A stretch of DNA of 64,000 bases from Gracilimonas sp. (GCF_040218225.1 NZ_JAVJQO010000006.1:434001-498000), one strand, 5' to 3'. Shown: positions 8,719 through 18,360, counted from the stretch's first letter. Numbers and translations: made by a program. The notes: generated by a model not told the origin, from the sequence alone.

Positions 8719-9714
8719 CTATTTAAGCTTATGCAAAATTTCCTGAACTTCATGCCATTTAAGCCTGGGCCCATATTGAGATACAATTTTTGAGCCAGCT
8801 AAACTTGCCAGTTTTCCTGAGTTCGCAAATCCCAGGTTATTTGTAATGCCATACAAAAATGCTCCGGCAAACATATCTCCGGCACCGTTGCTGTCCACAG
8901 CGCTTACCTCATAAGGCTCAATATCAATAAAAGTATCCCCGTCAAAAATCATCGCTCCGTTCTTACCCTGAGTAATGACAAATCTTTTAGCCTCTTGTTT
9001 CAGGTCTTCCCGGGCTTCCAAAAGGTTATCTTTGCCCGTGAATGTTTTGGCTTCATCTTCATTACAGAATAATAAATCAACAGATGCTCCAATTACTTCT
9101 TTGAACTTGCCTTTAAAAGCATGAACAATAGAAGGGTCGGAAAGTGTAATAGCTGTTTTCACCTGATGGTCTTCGGCAATTTTCTTTGTGTGCTTCATGG
9201 CTGCAAGTCCGTCTTCAGCAGCAACCAAATACCCTTCCAGATATACATATTCTGAATCTTTTATTGCCTGTTCATCCACTTCATTGGTAGAAAGCCCGGA
9301 TGAAATCCCCAGAAACGTATTCATAGTACGATCGGCATCTTCGGTTATCATGACGAGGCATTTCCCGGTGATTCCATTTTCCCGTTCCTGTCGGTCAAAA
9401 TTTGTTGGAATGCCTGCGTCTTCCATATCCCTGAGATAAAAGTCGCCGAATTCATCGGATGCTACTTTGCAAGAATAGAACGCATTTCCACCAAACTGAC
9501 TTACAGCAATCACGGTGTTTGCTGCTGACCCTCCCGATTTCCGTTCTGTTTTCTGATGATCTATTGCACCGATCAGGCGGTGTTGCGTTTCTTCATCCAC
9601 CAGGGTCATCAGGCCTTTTTGAACTTCATGTTCCTGAAGAAATTGCGGGGTAACTTTAAACTCTAAATCGACTAAGGCATTTCCAATGCCATATACATTA
9701 TATTTTTTACTCAT
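8719..9714 (-). CDS. Adenosine kinase, PfkB (ribokinase) family
   Basis: A 331-residue PfkB-family kinase that probably phosphorylates adenosine to AMP with ATP. The opening VYGIGNALVDLEFKV, the KSGGSAANTVIAVSQFGG substrate loop (PfkB signature 1 region) and AVDSNGAGDMFAGAFLYG (signature 2, with the catalytic Asp of GAGD) are present. This version, with GNALVD and QKGLMTLVDE, is the one usually annotated adenosine kinase in bacteria. Other PfkB substrates such as ribose or inosine remain possible. It heads a coupled group with SemiSWEET and RdgB, giving a loose purine-salvage flavour. Confidence 0.87.
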   Translation of the reverse strand: MSKKYNVYGIGNALVDLEFKVTPQFLQEHEVQKGLMTLVDEETQHRLIGAIDHQKTERKSGGSAANTVIAVSQFGGNAFYSCKVASDEFGDFYLRDMEDAGIPTNFDRQERENGITGKCLVMITEDADRTMNTFLGISSGLSTNEVDEQAIKDSEYVYLEGYLVAAEDGLAAMKHTKKIAEDHQVKTAITLSDPSIVHAFKGKFKEVIGASVDLLFCNEDEAKTFTGKDNLLEAREDLKQEAKRFVITQGKNGAMIFDGDTFIDIEPYEVSAVDSNGAGDMFAGAFLYGITNNLGFANSGKLASLAGSKIVSQYGPRLKWHEVQEILHKLK

Positions 9715-9846
9715 GGATTATTTTGTGACTCAATAACAAATTTTTCAGAACCCTAAAAGTACGGACATGAGATAAGCTTTGAAAACGAACTATTCCAAAA
9801 TGACTACTTTAGCAGCAAGCACTATTAAGAAGATTGATGTGCAAGT

Positions 9847-10347
9847 TTAGAAACTGGCACCGAAAGAAATACCTCCCAAAAAACTAAGAAACTCATCCCT
9901 GTCAGTCACAGCAAAAACCGGAGTTAATGTAATTCTGAAATATCCACCACCTTCAATTAGATCTTGCTCTCTAAACCCTGCTAAAGGCCCCAGTCCAAAT
10001 ATCAGGTCGCTATCAAAAGCAAATGTACTCCCAAGGCCGAGCTCAATATGGGAATCTTTATCTGTTGAAATTAAGTAGGATGAAGTAACAGGAATGGAAA
10101 CACGATGCCCTACCAGAAAACCATCATCAGGGAGATAACTTAATCCTGCTCTGAGAGATAATTTATTTTCAAAAACCCGTTCGTAATTGAATGAGTAAAT
10201 CCCTGCACTACCCAAAAACTCAAAAAAGACGGCATTTTTAGCCAAAATCTTATTCTCTGGCTCCAATGAATCTACTTTAAGCTGACTATACCCAATTTGG
10301 GAGAGATATAGGAAAATCAACGATGTAAGCAGTATCTTTTTCATCAT
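9847..10347 (-). CDS. Small exported protein, possible outer-membrane beta-barrel
   Basis: A 166-residue protein with a clear signal peptide (MMKKILLTSLIFLYLSQIGYSQ, cleavage after YSQ). The mature part alternates short amphipathic strands with Gly/Asp turns (AGIYSFNYERVFENKLSLRAGLSYL, HIELGLGSTFAFDS) and ends in FLGGISFGASF, an aromatic C-terminus like that of outer-membrane barrels. About eight strands would fit. I do not recognise a specific family. The start may be either of two adjacent ATG codons (10347 or 10344). It stands alone, divergent from the NUDIX gene. Confidence 0.65.
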   Translation of the reverse strand: MMKKILLTSLIFLYLSQIGYSQLKVDSLEPENKILAKNAVFFEFLGSAGIYSFNYERVFENKLSLRAGLSYLPDDGFLVGHRVSIPVTSSYLISTDKDSHIELGLGSTFAFDSDLIFGLGPLAGFREQDLIEGGGYFRITLTPVFAVTDRDEFLSFLGGISFGASF

Positions 10348-10440
10348 TTTTCATTATATAAAAATTCATTCAAAGCTACAGTGACTATTTCTTTGAAATG
10401 CTAATCTGCTCTATTATGTTAGGCACTTAAAATTATATTC

Positions 10441-11079
10441 ATGTCAGCATTTCAACACTTTCTAAATAGGCGATTAACAAATAAGCTCCCGGGCCGTGAT
10501 GCCCAAAAAATAATGGCTCCTTATCCTAAAAATGGGAGGGCAAATAAAACACACTATGAACCAGCGAATGATGATTTTAGAAACAGCAGCGTATTAGTCC
10601 CTTTTATTGGCTGGAAAGATGAACTGGAAGTTTTACTAACCCTTAGAACAGAATCTATTAATCATGGCGGTCAGTTAAGTTTTCCCGGAGGTGGTAAAGA
10701 GGGAGATGAAACCATCGAAGAAACCGCTCTCCGTGAAGCGCAGGAAGAAATTGGGCTCCATACGCAGCATGTTGAAATTTCAGGACGACTCACACCTCTT
10801 TATGTCGGGCATTCTGATAACATGGTTACCCCGGTCATTGCTTTTCTAAAGGAAGAGCAAACATTTACTCCAAACCCCAATGAAGTCGACGAGATTATTA
10901 CTGTTTCGTTTTCTGATCTGGTTGCTGAGCATAATCTTATTGAGGAAGAATGGAGCCTTCGCGGAACACCCTATCATGTTCCTTTCTGGAATATTTACCG
11001 CGTTCCACTCTGGGGTGCCACAGCAATGATGATGAGTGAATTGGTTGAGCTGTACAAAGAGTTTTTAGATCAAAAGTAA
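10441..11079 (+). CDS. NUDIX hydrolase, probable coenzyme A pyrophosphatase
   Basis: A 212-residue NUDIX protein. The box Gx5Ex7REUxEExGU is intact in GGKEGDETIEETALREAQEE followed by IGL, and it is preceded by GGQLSFPGG, the NuCoA context seen in CoA/peroxisomal NUDT7-like diphosphatases. These cut CoA or acyl-CoA to 4'-phosphopantetheine and 3',5'-ADP. The N-terminal ~40 residues are a basic lead-in typical of the CoA group. The ATG at 10441 is the first in-frame start after a non-coding gap. It is probably co-transcribed with the dehydrogenase 54 bp downstream. Confidence 0.86.
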   Translation: MSAFQHFLNRRLTNKLPGRDAQKIMAPYPKNGRANKTHYEPANDDFRNSSVLVPFIGWKDELEVLLTLRTESINHGGQLSFPGGGKEGDETIEETALREAQEEIGLHTQHVEISGRLTPLYVGHSDNMVTPVIAFLKEEQTFTPNPNEVDEIITVSFSDLVAEHNLIEEEWSLRGTPYHVPFWNIYRVPLWGATAMMMSELVELYKEFLDQK

Positions 11080-11133
11080 CTTATCCTTGTCCTTCCTAAT
11101 CCCTATCTTAAAAGATGAAAAGTTTAGGAGATT

Positions 11134-12063
11134 ATGTCTTTATTATTAATAGCTAAAAACCGGGATTTATCTTCCCTGAAAAAAGCCCTCTTGGAAAAAG
11201 ATCCCAACCTGGATGTTGAAATCTGGCCGCGGGTAGAAAATAAAGAACGGGTTAATTTTGCCGTTTGCTGGAATCATCCAAAACATGTATTAGACAGTTA
11301 CCCAAACCTCAGAGCCGTATCCTCGCTGGGAGCCGGAGTCAATCACTTACTAGATGATGAAGCTCTTCCGGAAAATGCCAAAATCTGCAGGCTGATTACA
11401 GGTTCACTTAAGGATCAAATGGCCGAATACATACTGAATGCTATTACCAATTATCGGCTACATATATCGAAATACACAGATCAAAAGAGAACAGGAAAAT
11501 GGGAGCCTCACAGCTCTATACCTAAAAAGCATGCCCCAATAGGTATAATGGGTTTAGGCGAGATGGGCACCTCTGTTGCAACATTATTGTTACAACATGG
11601 ATATAAAGTAAATAGCTGGTCCAGATCCAGAAAGAGCATAGATGGACTACAGTCATTTGCCGGAAAAGAGGAACTAAGTGATTTTCTCCAAGAAACTAAG
11701 ATCTTAATTAACCTGCTTCCACTAACAGATGAAACCGATGGAATTCTTGATCTCGAACTATTCAAACAGCTAAAGAATCCGGGTTACCTGATTAATGTCG
11801 GAAGAGGGACCCATCTGGTAGAAGAAGACCTGATTTATGCGTTGGACACTGAACAATTAGAAGGAGCTTGTCTGGATGTTTTTGTAACAGAGCCCCTGCC
11901 CGAAAACCATCCTTTTTGGAATCGGGAAAATATTATGATCACCCCTCATATCGCAGCCATAACTCCGGCAAGGGAAGCTGCCGAAGTAATTGTTGAGAAT
12001 TATAAAAGGGCCTTATCTGGAATGGAGTTGATGTTCGAAGTAGATCGAGAGAAGGGGTATTAG
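11134..12063 (+). CDS. D-2-hydroxyacid dehydrogenase, GhrA (glyoxylate/hydroxypyruvate reductase)-like
   Basis: A 309-residue NAD(P)H-dependent reductase of 2-keto acids. The order is the N-terminal half of the catalytic domain with AVSSLGAGVNHLLDD, the Rossmann domain with PIGIMGLGEMGTSVATLLLQ and Ser-Arg-Ser after strand 2 (SWSRSRKS, which suggests NADPH), and catalytic Arg (INVGRGTHLVEE), Glu (DVFVTEPLPENHPFW) and His (ITPHIAA) residues. The YxxNAI motif and short length match GhrA more than SerA. AGGAG lies three bases before the ATG. It converges on crcB with a 4-bp overlap of stop codons. Confidence 0.9.
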   Translation: MSLLLIAKNRDLSSLKKALLEKDPNLDVEIWPRVENKERVNFAVCWNHPKHVLDSYPNLRAVSSLGAGVNHLLDDEALPENAKICRLITGSLKDQMAEYILNAITNYRLHISKYTDQKRTGKWEPHSSIPKKHAPIGIMGLGEMGTSVATLLLQHGYKVNSWSRSRKSIDGLQSFAGKEELSDFLQETKILINLLPLTDETDGILDLELFKQLKNPGYLINVGRGTHLVEEDLIYALDTEQLEGACLDVFVTEPLPENHPFWNRENIMITPHIAAITPAREAAEVIVENYKRALSGMELMFEVDREKGY

Positions 12064-12449
12064 AAAAATCTGATTAGCTGATACCCCAACCATACAAAAA
12101 ACAGACCTAACACTACCTGCAGCCCCAGATTTAAAAAGCTCAACAGTAATTTGCCATTTCCCCACAGCAAGAATGTTTCATGGGAGAATGTGGAGAAAGT
12201 TGTAAATCCGCCTAATATCCCTACAAATATGAAGAGTCTGAATTCAGGGTTTGCCCAGGATTTTAATTCAAACAGACCCGCTAAGAATCCTATAGCCAAA
12301 CATCCTAAGAGATTTACCAGAACTGTGCCATACGGGAATTTACTTTCCGGAAACTGAGACTGAGCTAATAAGGAAAGAAAATAGCGGCCTGATGCTCCAA
12401 TAAATCCACCGGAGCCGACCGCTAAAATTTTAAGCCAGTCGATATTCAT
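12060..12449 (-). CDS. crcB: Fluoride channel/exporter CrcB (Fluc)
   Basis: A 129-residue, four-helix membrane protein whose dual-topology dimer lets fluoride leave the cell. GGFIGASGRYFLS in TM1 with the conserved Arg, YGTVLVNLLGCLAIGFLAG with the pore Asn, and GFTTFSTFSHET with the Phe box and polar track are all present, so it should be functional. It begins one base after the ilvE stop and is therefore co-transcribed with ilvE. I see no fluoride riboswitch, as there is no leader between ilvE and crcB. Confidence 0.95.
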   Translation of the reverse strand: MNIDWLKILAVGSGGFIGASGRYFLSLLAQSQFPESKFPYGTVLVNLLGCLAIGFLAGLFELKSWANPEFRLFIFVGILGGFTTFSTFSHETFLLWGNGKLLLSFLNLGLQVVLGLFFVWLGYQLIRFF

Positions 12450-12450
12450 T

Positions 12451-13542
12451 TTAAATACTTACCGGATGCACCCAGCCGAACTTATCTTCTTTACGGCCAT
12501 ATTGAATATCGGTAATCTCATCAAAGCATTTTTGTGCAAATGCACCGGGCTTTTCTCTATCCAGTTCTATAGTTTTACCATTGTGTTCAATTAATCCAAC
12601 CGGAGACACAACCGCTGCCGTACCGGATCCAAAAATTTCTTTCAGGCTTCCATCTTCGTTGGCAGCAAAAACTTCTTCAAGAGAAATCTTGCGCTCTTCG
12701 ACATTAAGCCCCCATTCTCTTGCCAGGGCAATAACCGAACGACGGGTAACGCCCGGTAAAATTGATCCGTTGAGTGCAGGAGTAATCAAAGTATCACCAA
12801 TCAGGAAATGGATATTCATCGTCCCCACTTCCTCAATGTACTTTTGCTCCTTAGCATCTAACCAAAGCACCTGAGTGTACCCTTGCTCTTTCGCTTTTTT
12901 TGCGGGGAGGAAACTGGCTGCATAATTACCAGCGGTTTTAACATTTCCGGTCCCCCCAACAACAGCGCGTACATACTTTTCAGATGTAGTGAGCGATACG
13001 GGGTTGAATCCTTCTGCGTAATAAGCTCCTACCGGTGAGGTAATAATCTGATAAGTGAACTTATCGGATGAGCGTGCTGCCAGAAGATTATCGGATGCAA
13101 AGATAAACGGACGAATATAAAGTGAGGTACCGTTCTTCTTTGGAATCCACTGATGATCTAAACGAATAAGGGTTTCAAGCGCATCGATGAACGTTTCATA
13201 ACTGGTCTCAGGTATGCACATTCTGCGGCAAGAATGATTAAACCGCTCATGATGGGTTTCAGGACGATAAATGTTTACCGTATTTTCATCCACGTAGAAA
13301 GCTTTCATCCCTTCAAAAACAGCTTGCCCGTAATGAAACACATTGGTGGCAGGTGTAACTTCAAAAGTACCAAAGGGTTTAATCACCGGTTCGTGCCATT
13401 TATCCTCTGAAAAATGCATTTCGAACATGTGATCAGAGAACTTTCGACCAAACACAAGGTTATTAAAATCAACCTCATGAATACGGCTTTGTTCCGTTGG
13501 TTTTACTGTGATATTTGTGCTTGAAATTATCTCGTTCATCAT
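12451..13542 (-). CDS. ilvE: Branched-chain amino acid aminotransferase IlvE (class II/eukaryote-like)
   Basis: Transfers the amino group between glutamate and the keto acids of valine, leucine and isoleucine. The 363-residue length and sequence match the longer BCAT group. FGRKFSDHMFEMHFSEDKWH starts the core, EGMKAFYVDENTVNIYRP binds the cofactor phosphate region, and the Schiff-base Lys is in GNVKTAGNYAASFLPAKKAK. The EEVGTMNIHFLIGD and LPGVTRRSVIALAREWG blocks complete the fold-IV signature. Two adjacent ATG codons occur at the start (13542 and 13539). The crcB gene follows after one base. Confidence 0.96.
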   Translation of the reverse strand: MMNEIISSTNITVKPTEQSRIHEVDFNNLVFGRKFSDHMFEMHFSEDKWHEPVIKPFGTFEVTPATNVFHYGQAVFEGMKAFYVDENTVNIYRPETHHERFNHSCRRMCIPETSYETFIDALETLIRLDHQWIPKKNGTSLYIRPFIFASDNLLAARSSDKFTYQIITSPVGAYYAEGFNPVSLTTSEKYVRAVVGGTGNVKTAGNYAASFLPAKKAKEQGYTQVLWLDAKEQKYIEEVGTMNIHFLIGDTLITPALNGSILPGVTRRSVIALAREWGLNVEERKISLEEVFAANEDGSLKEIFGSGTAAVVSPVGLIEHNGKTIELDREKPGAFAQKCFDEITDIQYGRKEDKFGWVHPVSI

Positions 13543-13610
13543 GGTTTTAAAATAACACGTTTCGAGTTAAATAACAGAGCGCCGGACGTTAATTAATATT
13601 TCAGTAATCT

Positions 13611-16412
13611 CTAACCGGTACTCTGCATGGCAGCGGCAATTCCATTTATATTCAGGAATAAAACTTCTGTCAGTGCCTCTTTTTGTTCTTGTCCGTCCGC
13701 TTTTTTCCATCTTGATAACAGATCTGCCTGTATAATATTGAGCGGATATGTAAATGGATTTCTAAATAATATTGAATTCTGAATCACTTTATTATGGTCA
13801 AGGATATTATCATAACCGGTTATAGAAGTAATCCAATCTTCTGCTCTTTCGAAATTTTTGATCAAAAGTTCATGAAATTTCGATGGTTCATTATTGTATA
13901 AATCCGAAGTTGGCAAATGTGTTCGTGCCATTTCCCGCTGCGAATTATTCAGCACGGTTCTGAAAAAGGTCCATTCTTTATTCCACTTCTTCAGGATTTC
14001 CAGAGCGTCATCATTATTCTTTTTAGCAGCTTCCAATCCTTCTCCGATTCCATACCAGCCCGGGGTGTTATAGCGAACCTGTGTCCACGCGAATACCCAT
14101 GGAATAGCTCTCAAGGTATCAAAAGTCATAGAATCTGAAGATCCCCGTGAAACCGGACGGGAGGCAATGGGTAATTTCCCAATATGCTCAATTGGAGTGA
14201 TGCCTGAATACCAGTCCCAGAATTCGGAATCATCAATAAGATCCCGGTATGCTTTCATGGAAGTTTCAGCAAGTGTTTCTATGATTTCACGTTCTTCATC
14301 CTTACCAGATAAGTAACCGGGCGACTCAGAGTATTGAGCCATGGTTACTTTTGTCATTGCATTAACAATCTGCTCAAGGTGGCGATGTGTGATGGAGGAA
14401 AGCATGTATCTAAAGGATATCACTTCTCCCTGTTCAGTAAATCGGATTCGCCCGTTGTTGGCAACAGCTGGCATGGCTACGATCGCTTGATTTGACTGAC
14501 CTCCTCCACGGCCTACCGTTCCGCCACGGCCATGGAACAGACGAAAATCAATGTCATATTTTCGACACACCGTTCCCAGTTCGTATTGGGCTTTATTCAA
14601 CGCCCAGTTGGCCATCCAGTAACCTCCATCTTTGTTACTATCGGAATAGCCAAGCATTATTTCCTGGAAGTTATCACGTGATTTTAAATGCTTTGAAAAC
14701 AAGTCATGCTCATACATCTGCCCCATAAGGTCTGCACTTTTCTCCAGATCTTCTATGGTTTCAAAAAGAGGAACAACGTCCAGTTTGCTATCCACTTCTC
14801 CTTTTGTGAGGGTCCATAACCCTACCTCTTTAGCAATCAGCATCACCTCCATCATGTCACTGATTCCATGAGTCATACTAATGATGTAGCTGCCAAAAGT
14901 GTCCGGATTCAGAGCAAGCATATCGCTGATTTCCTCGAAAACGGTCATTACCCTACTTGCCACTTCAGATCGTGAGCTTTTAACAGGACTCAGCGGACGA
15001 GGATTCGATAATTCCTGAACCAGCGTTTCAATCTTTTGATCTTCGCTAAGCTCCCCATAATTATCCAGCACGTTTGCCTGTGAAAGCAATTCCGTTACTG
15101 TCTCTTCATGCAAACCGCTATGCTGACGAATATCCAGTGCGCTTAAATGAAATCCGAATGTTTTGGCACGGATAATCATATCCTGCAATTTGCCCTGTTG
15201 TGAGAGTCCGGGCAACCCGTTCTCAACCAAACTTTCTTTGATCAATTCCAGGTCAGCAATAAATTCGGGTGCCGTATATTTCTGAGATTTCTCCAGAATA
15301 TCTTTTTTATCACCGGATAAGGCATCCAGCAGATACTGAACCTTCTCCATAATATGAACCACCTTACGGCGATACAACTCATGGGTATATCGTCTTTTAA
15401 TCCGTTCAGAAATTGGAAATTCTTTCTCGTCTTCCTTGAGCGATTTCTTTAGTGCATCCGAAACCTTCCCCTGCTTATTCGACACACTCAAATATCTTCT
15501 CAATTCATTCAGATCTTTCAGATACATGCTCAATACCGTTCGCCGCTGCTGAATCACCGTTTCCCAGGTTACGCTGGACGTTACATTTGGATTTCCATCG
15601 CGATCGCTTCCAATCCAGGAACGGTATTTCAGTACAATAGGCACTTCCGGTCGCTTATTGTAATAAGTATCAAAAGCCTGACGAATATCGCGGTATAGCA
15701 CCGGAATAGAATCCCAGATAGAATGAGTAAAATAGAACAGACCGTTTTCAACCTCATCCTCAACTGATAAACGCTCCGAGCGTACTTCATCCGTCAACAA
15801 CAATAGATTCAGCACATTCAGAATCTCACGTCGCAGATCAATTTTTTCGTCTGGTGTAATATCACTATCGCCTAGTCGCGAAATCATAGAAGCCAGCTCT
15901 TGCTGCTTCAGTAACACGCTTCTTCTGCGCGCTTCCGTAGGATGGGCGGTAATGGTTGGCTGAATATCCATTTGATGAAATACATCCAGCGCTTCTTCAT
16001 AACTATAGCCCGCTTCTTTCATCCGGTAAACCGATTCGGCAATACTTTCTTTTCGGGGCGACTCTGGTGTTTCTTCAAACTCCCGGCTTCGGTTCACTCT
16101 GCTTATTTCATACTGTTCCAACGAATTTACCAAGTGGAAGAAAGTCGTGTACATTCGCAGAATCTCTTTGATTTCATCCAGCGATAATCCACTTACTTCT
16201 TTTTGAAGAGATTTGAGCGCCTCTTCATCACCCTTATCCAGTGCTTTCGCACTTTCAAGAGGAAGTTTACCAAGCTGTTTTACAAAATCTTCGCCGTGTT
16301 GTCCGGCAGCAATTTCCTCCAGTATTTCCGTAAGGTTAATAACTCTTTTCGAAAGGCTTTGGCTGATCCCGCTGCTTTCAGCAAGATTACTGACAGTTTC
16401 TTTCCAGAACAT
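13611..16412 (-). CDS. ppc: Phosphoenolpyruvate carboxylase
   Basis: Adds bicarbonate to PEP to make oxaloacetate, refilling the TCA cycle. At 933 residues it has full length. Catalytic landmarks are the His of TITAHPTEARRRS (about residue 156), SWIGSDRDGNPNVTS, the Lys/Arg-rich MLGYSDSNKDGGYWMANW and the glycine-rich FHGRGGTVGRGGGQSNQAI loop. The C-terminus is NxNGIAAAMQSTG rather than exactly the classic xNGIAAGMRNTG, a mild variation near the allosteric/active-site tail. Transcription runs towards ilvE, 68 bp away, so the two may share a transcript linking anaplerosis and amino-acid synthesis. Confidence 0.97.
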   Translation of the reverse strand: MFWKETVSNLAESSGISQSLSKRVINLTEILEEIAAGQHGEDFVKQLGKLPLESAKALDKGDEEALKSLQKEVSGLSLDEIKEILRMYTTFFHLVNSLEQYEISRVNRSREFEETPESPRKESIAESVYRMKEAGYSYEEALDVFHQMDIQPTITAHPTEARRRSVLLKQQELASMISRLGDSDITPDEKIDLRREILNVLNLLLLTDEVRSERLSVEDEVENGLFYFTHSIWDSIPVLYRDIRQAFDTYYNKRPEVPIVLKYRSWIGSDRDGNPNVTSSVTWETVIQQRRTVLSMYLKDLNELRRYLSVSNKQGKVSDALKKSLKEDEKEFPISERIKRRYTHELYRRKVVHIMEKVQYLLDALSGDKKDILEKSQKYTAPEFIADLELIKESLVENGLPGLSQQGKLQDMIIRAKTFGFHLSALDIRQHSGLHEETVTELLSQANVLDNYGELSEDQKIETLVQELSNPRPLSPVKSSRSEVASRVMTVFEEISDMLALNPDTFGSYIISMTHGISDMMEVMLIAKEVGLWTLTKGEVDSKLDVVPLFETIEDLEKSADLMGQMYEHDLFSKHLKSRDNFQEIMLGYSDSNKDGGYWMANWALNKAQYELGTVCRKYDIDFRLFHGRGGTVGRGGGQSNQAIVAMPAVANNGRIRFTEQGEVISFRYMLSSITHRHLEQIVNAMTKVTMAQYSESPGYLSGKDEEREIIETLAETSMKAYRDLIDDSEFWDWYSGITPIEHIGKLPIASRPVSRGSSDSMTFDTLRAIPWVFAWTQVRYNTPGWYGIGEGLEAAKKNNDDALEILKKWNKEWTFFRTVLNNSQREMARTHLPTSDLYNNEPSKFHELLIKNFERAEDWITSITGYDNILDHNKVIQNSILFRNPFTYPLNIIQADLLSRWKKADGQEQKEALTEVLFLNINGIAAAMQSTG

Positions 16413-16524
16413 GAATAAATTTTAGTTTGAAATGAGTGTGTGAGTGATTAAATAGTTAAGGTAGAAATAAATAAAGTCTTTATATAATTTCTAAAAACTT
16501 AACTGAACACTAAATATACATCGA

Positions 16525-17094
16525 ATGAGTGTAAAACGCTGTGAATGGGCTGAAGAACAATTTGAAGAGTACAAAAAATATCATGATGAGGAATGGGGCG
16601 TTCCGGTACATGATGATAAAACACACTTTGAGTTTTTGATTCTGGAAGGTGCACAAGCCGGCTTAAGCTGGTCAACCATCTTGAAAAGACGCGATGGCTA
16701 CCGTAAAGCCTTTGCTGGTTTTGATGTTGAGAAAGTAGCTCGCTTTGACGAAAAGAAAATACAGGAATTGCTCCAATTTGAGGGCATTATCCGAAATAAG
16801 CTTAAAGTTCAATCTGCGGTAACCAATGCTCAGAAGTTCCTTGAAATTCAAAAAGAATTCGGCTGTTTTGATGAGTATATCTGGAATTTTGTGGGTGGTA
16901 AACCGATCATCAATCACTGGAAAAACCTGAAAGAAGCACCAGCCACCACTAAAGAGTCAGATGCCCTGGCCAAGGATCTTAAAAAGCGTGGATTCAAATT
17001 CACCGGAAGCACCATTATGTATGCGCATATGCAGGCTTGTGGGCTGGTCATGGATCATACAACAGATTGCTTCAGGTATAAAGAATTGAGTTAG
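16525..17094 (+). CDS. tag: DNA-3-methyladenine glycosylase I
   Basis: Excises 3-methyladenine from alkylated DNA as the first step of base-excision repair. The 189-residue helix-hairpin-helix protein shows the Tag features CEWAEEQFEEYKKYHDEEWG (zinc ligands Cys and His), FLILEGAQAGLSW, FEGIIRNKLKVQS and a C-terminal HTTDCF that supplies the second His/Cys zinc pair. The catalytic Glu is in the LEGAQAGLSW helix. It is divergent from ppc and appears monocistronic; a hairpin repeat follows at 17109-17132. Confidence 0.96.
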   Translation: MSVKRCEWAEEQFEEYKKYHDEEWGVPVHDDKTHFEFLILEGAQAGLSWSTILKRRDGYRKAFAGFDVEKVARFDEKKIQELLQFEGIIRNKLKVQSAVTNAQKFLEIQKEFGCFDEYIWNFVGGKPIINHWKNLKEAPATTKESDALAKDLKKRGFKFTGSTIMYAHMQACGLVMDHTTDCFRYKELS

Positions 17095-17108
17095 CCTGAG
17101 TTTTGATA

Positions 17109-17132
17109 TCATCCCTGCCTGCGCAGGGGTGA
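17109..17132. repeat. Dispersed-type hairpin repeat
   Basis: A 10-bp stem (TCATCCCTGC with GCAGGGGTGA, one G-U pair) and a 4-nt loop lie between the convergent tag and rhodanese genes. It resembles the degenerate 'CCTGCNNGCAGG' intergenic repeats of many genomes and is similar in form to 33318-33337. It could also act as a weak bidirectional terminator, but there is no good T-run. Confidence 0.45.
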
Positions 17133-17190
17133 CCCCAAAACTTTTAGACATTTTTCTCACCCTTTATGAATCGAGCTAAGTTTGAGTTAG

Positions 17191-17589
17191 CTATTCCACT
17201 TCCAATCCGGAATTTGCCAGAGAACCGAAACCACCAATGTTAAACACGTTTTCGAAACCCTGTTCTTTCATGAGCTTGGTAGCTTGTCCGCTTCGGTTAC
17301 CTGACCGGCAGTACAAGTAATAGGTTTTACTTTTATCCAAACTATCCAGCTTAGATTGAAATTCTCCGTTTAGCACATCAAAGTTATGGGTTGCTAATGC
17401 AAGGTGACCGCTGTTGAACTCATCTTTTGTTCGAACATCAATAACCACTCCGGGAGTTTCCTGATGCTTTTGCTTGAAAGATTCAGGGTTCAGGGTCGAA
17501 CTTGCTGAACCACCTTTTTTTGAATTGAAGGCAAAGAAAAGTACTGATGCAAGAGCCAATACTGCGATAATTGTGATAATAGTTTTCAT
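17191..17589 (-). CDS. Membrane-anchored/periplasmic single-domain rhodanese
   Basis: A 132-residue sulfurtransferase that carries sulfane sulfur on a Cys. Residues 1-20 (MKTIITIIAVLALASVLFFA) form a signal anchor; residues ~35-130 are one rhodanese domain with GVVIDVRTKDEFNSGHLALA and the active-site loop YLYCRSGNRSGQA, whose Cys and six-residue loop are intact. It is the last gene of a five-gene sulfur operon, 18 bp after the TauE/SafE gene. It probably handles thiosulfate or persulfide outside the inner membrane. Confidence 0.9.
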   Translation of the reverse strand: MKTIITIIAVLALASVLFFAFNSKKGGSASSTLNPESFKQKHQETPGVVIDVRTKDEFNSGHLALATHNFDVLNGEFQSKLDSLDKSKTYYLYCRSGNRSGQATKLMKEQGFENVFNIGGFGSLANSGLEVE

Positions 17590-17607
17590 AAATTATTTAA
17601 ATATAGA

Positions 17608-18360
17608 TTAAAAGCTCGAGTAAATAATGTAAGCACCCATCACCATCAGAAAATACCCAAAACCTGTTTTAAGCTGCTTCTGAGGAACTTTCTGGCTGAT
17701 CTTGTTTCCTACAAAACTACCGGCTATTCCAATCAGACTGAATACACCTATCAGATGCCAGTTCATCTCAAATCCTTCCAGTCTTAAAACGTCGATGTAC
17801 TTATAAAACCCAAGGATGCTTTTCAGGGTGATAATCAGCAAACTTGTTCCAACGGCAACTCTCATCGAAAGCCCGCCAATAAGTACAAGAGCGGGTATAA
17901 TCAAAAAGCCGCCGCCAACACCAACCAAGCCTGTCAAAACCCCGACAACCAGTCCTTCGATCATCAAAATCCATTTTGGAATCGAAGGGGTTTTCTGAGT
18001 AGGGTTTTTGGCTTTTTCCCGAACCATCATATAGGCAGCAATGATCATTACTGCAGCAAAAATCATTAGCTGGGTGTTGCCTGAGATATACTGGGAAAGA
18101 GAAGCTCCGCCATAGGTGCCGATCATACCGGGAATTCCAAAGAAAACCAGGCTAATCCAGTGAACTTCCTTTTTAATAACATACGGCAATGAGCCCACAA
18201 AACTGATTGCGGCGACAATGCCCAGCGATTCAGCTATAGCCAGCTTCTCGGGTTCACCAACCAGATAAATTAATACCGGTACCGTGAGAATAGAGCCTCC
18301 CGAACCGAGCAAGCCCAATGAGATTCCAATAAGTAAAGCCCCGCACCAGGCTAACCACAT
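17608..18360 (-). CDS. TauE/SafE family sulfite/organosulfonate exporter
   Basis: A 250-residue membrane protein with about eight helices and two copies of the family half-repeat. LGLLGSGGSILTVPVLIYL in the first half and GLVGVGGGFLIIPALVLIGG in the second are the paired Gly-rich motifs of TauE/SafE (DUF81). In sulfide-oxidation gene groups this protein is thought to export sulfite or thiosulfate made by the persulfide dioxygenase. Its ATG shares one base with the stop of the dioxygenase-like gene (TAATG), so the two are translationally coupled. The exported anion is inferred from context. Confidence 0.9.
   Translation of the reverse strand: MWLAWCGALLIGISLGLLGSGGSILTVPVLIYLVGEPEKLAIAESLGIVAAISFVGSLPYVIKKEVHWISLVFFGIPGMIGTYGGASLSQYISGNTQLMIFAAVMIIAAYMMVREKAKNPTQKTPSIPKWILMIEGLVVGVLTGLVGVGGGFLIIPALVLIGGLSMRVAVGTSLLIITLKSILGFYKYIDVLRLEGFEMNWHLIGVFSLIGIAGSFVGNKISQKVPQKQLKTGFGYFLMVMGAYIIYSSF

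Noticed and set aside
12449-12460. Fluoride riboswitch before crcB
   Set aside because: Only one base separates ilvE from crcB, so there is no leader to hold one.
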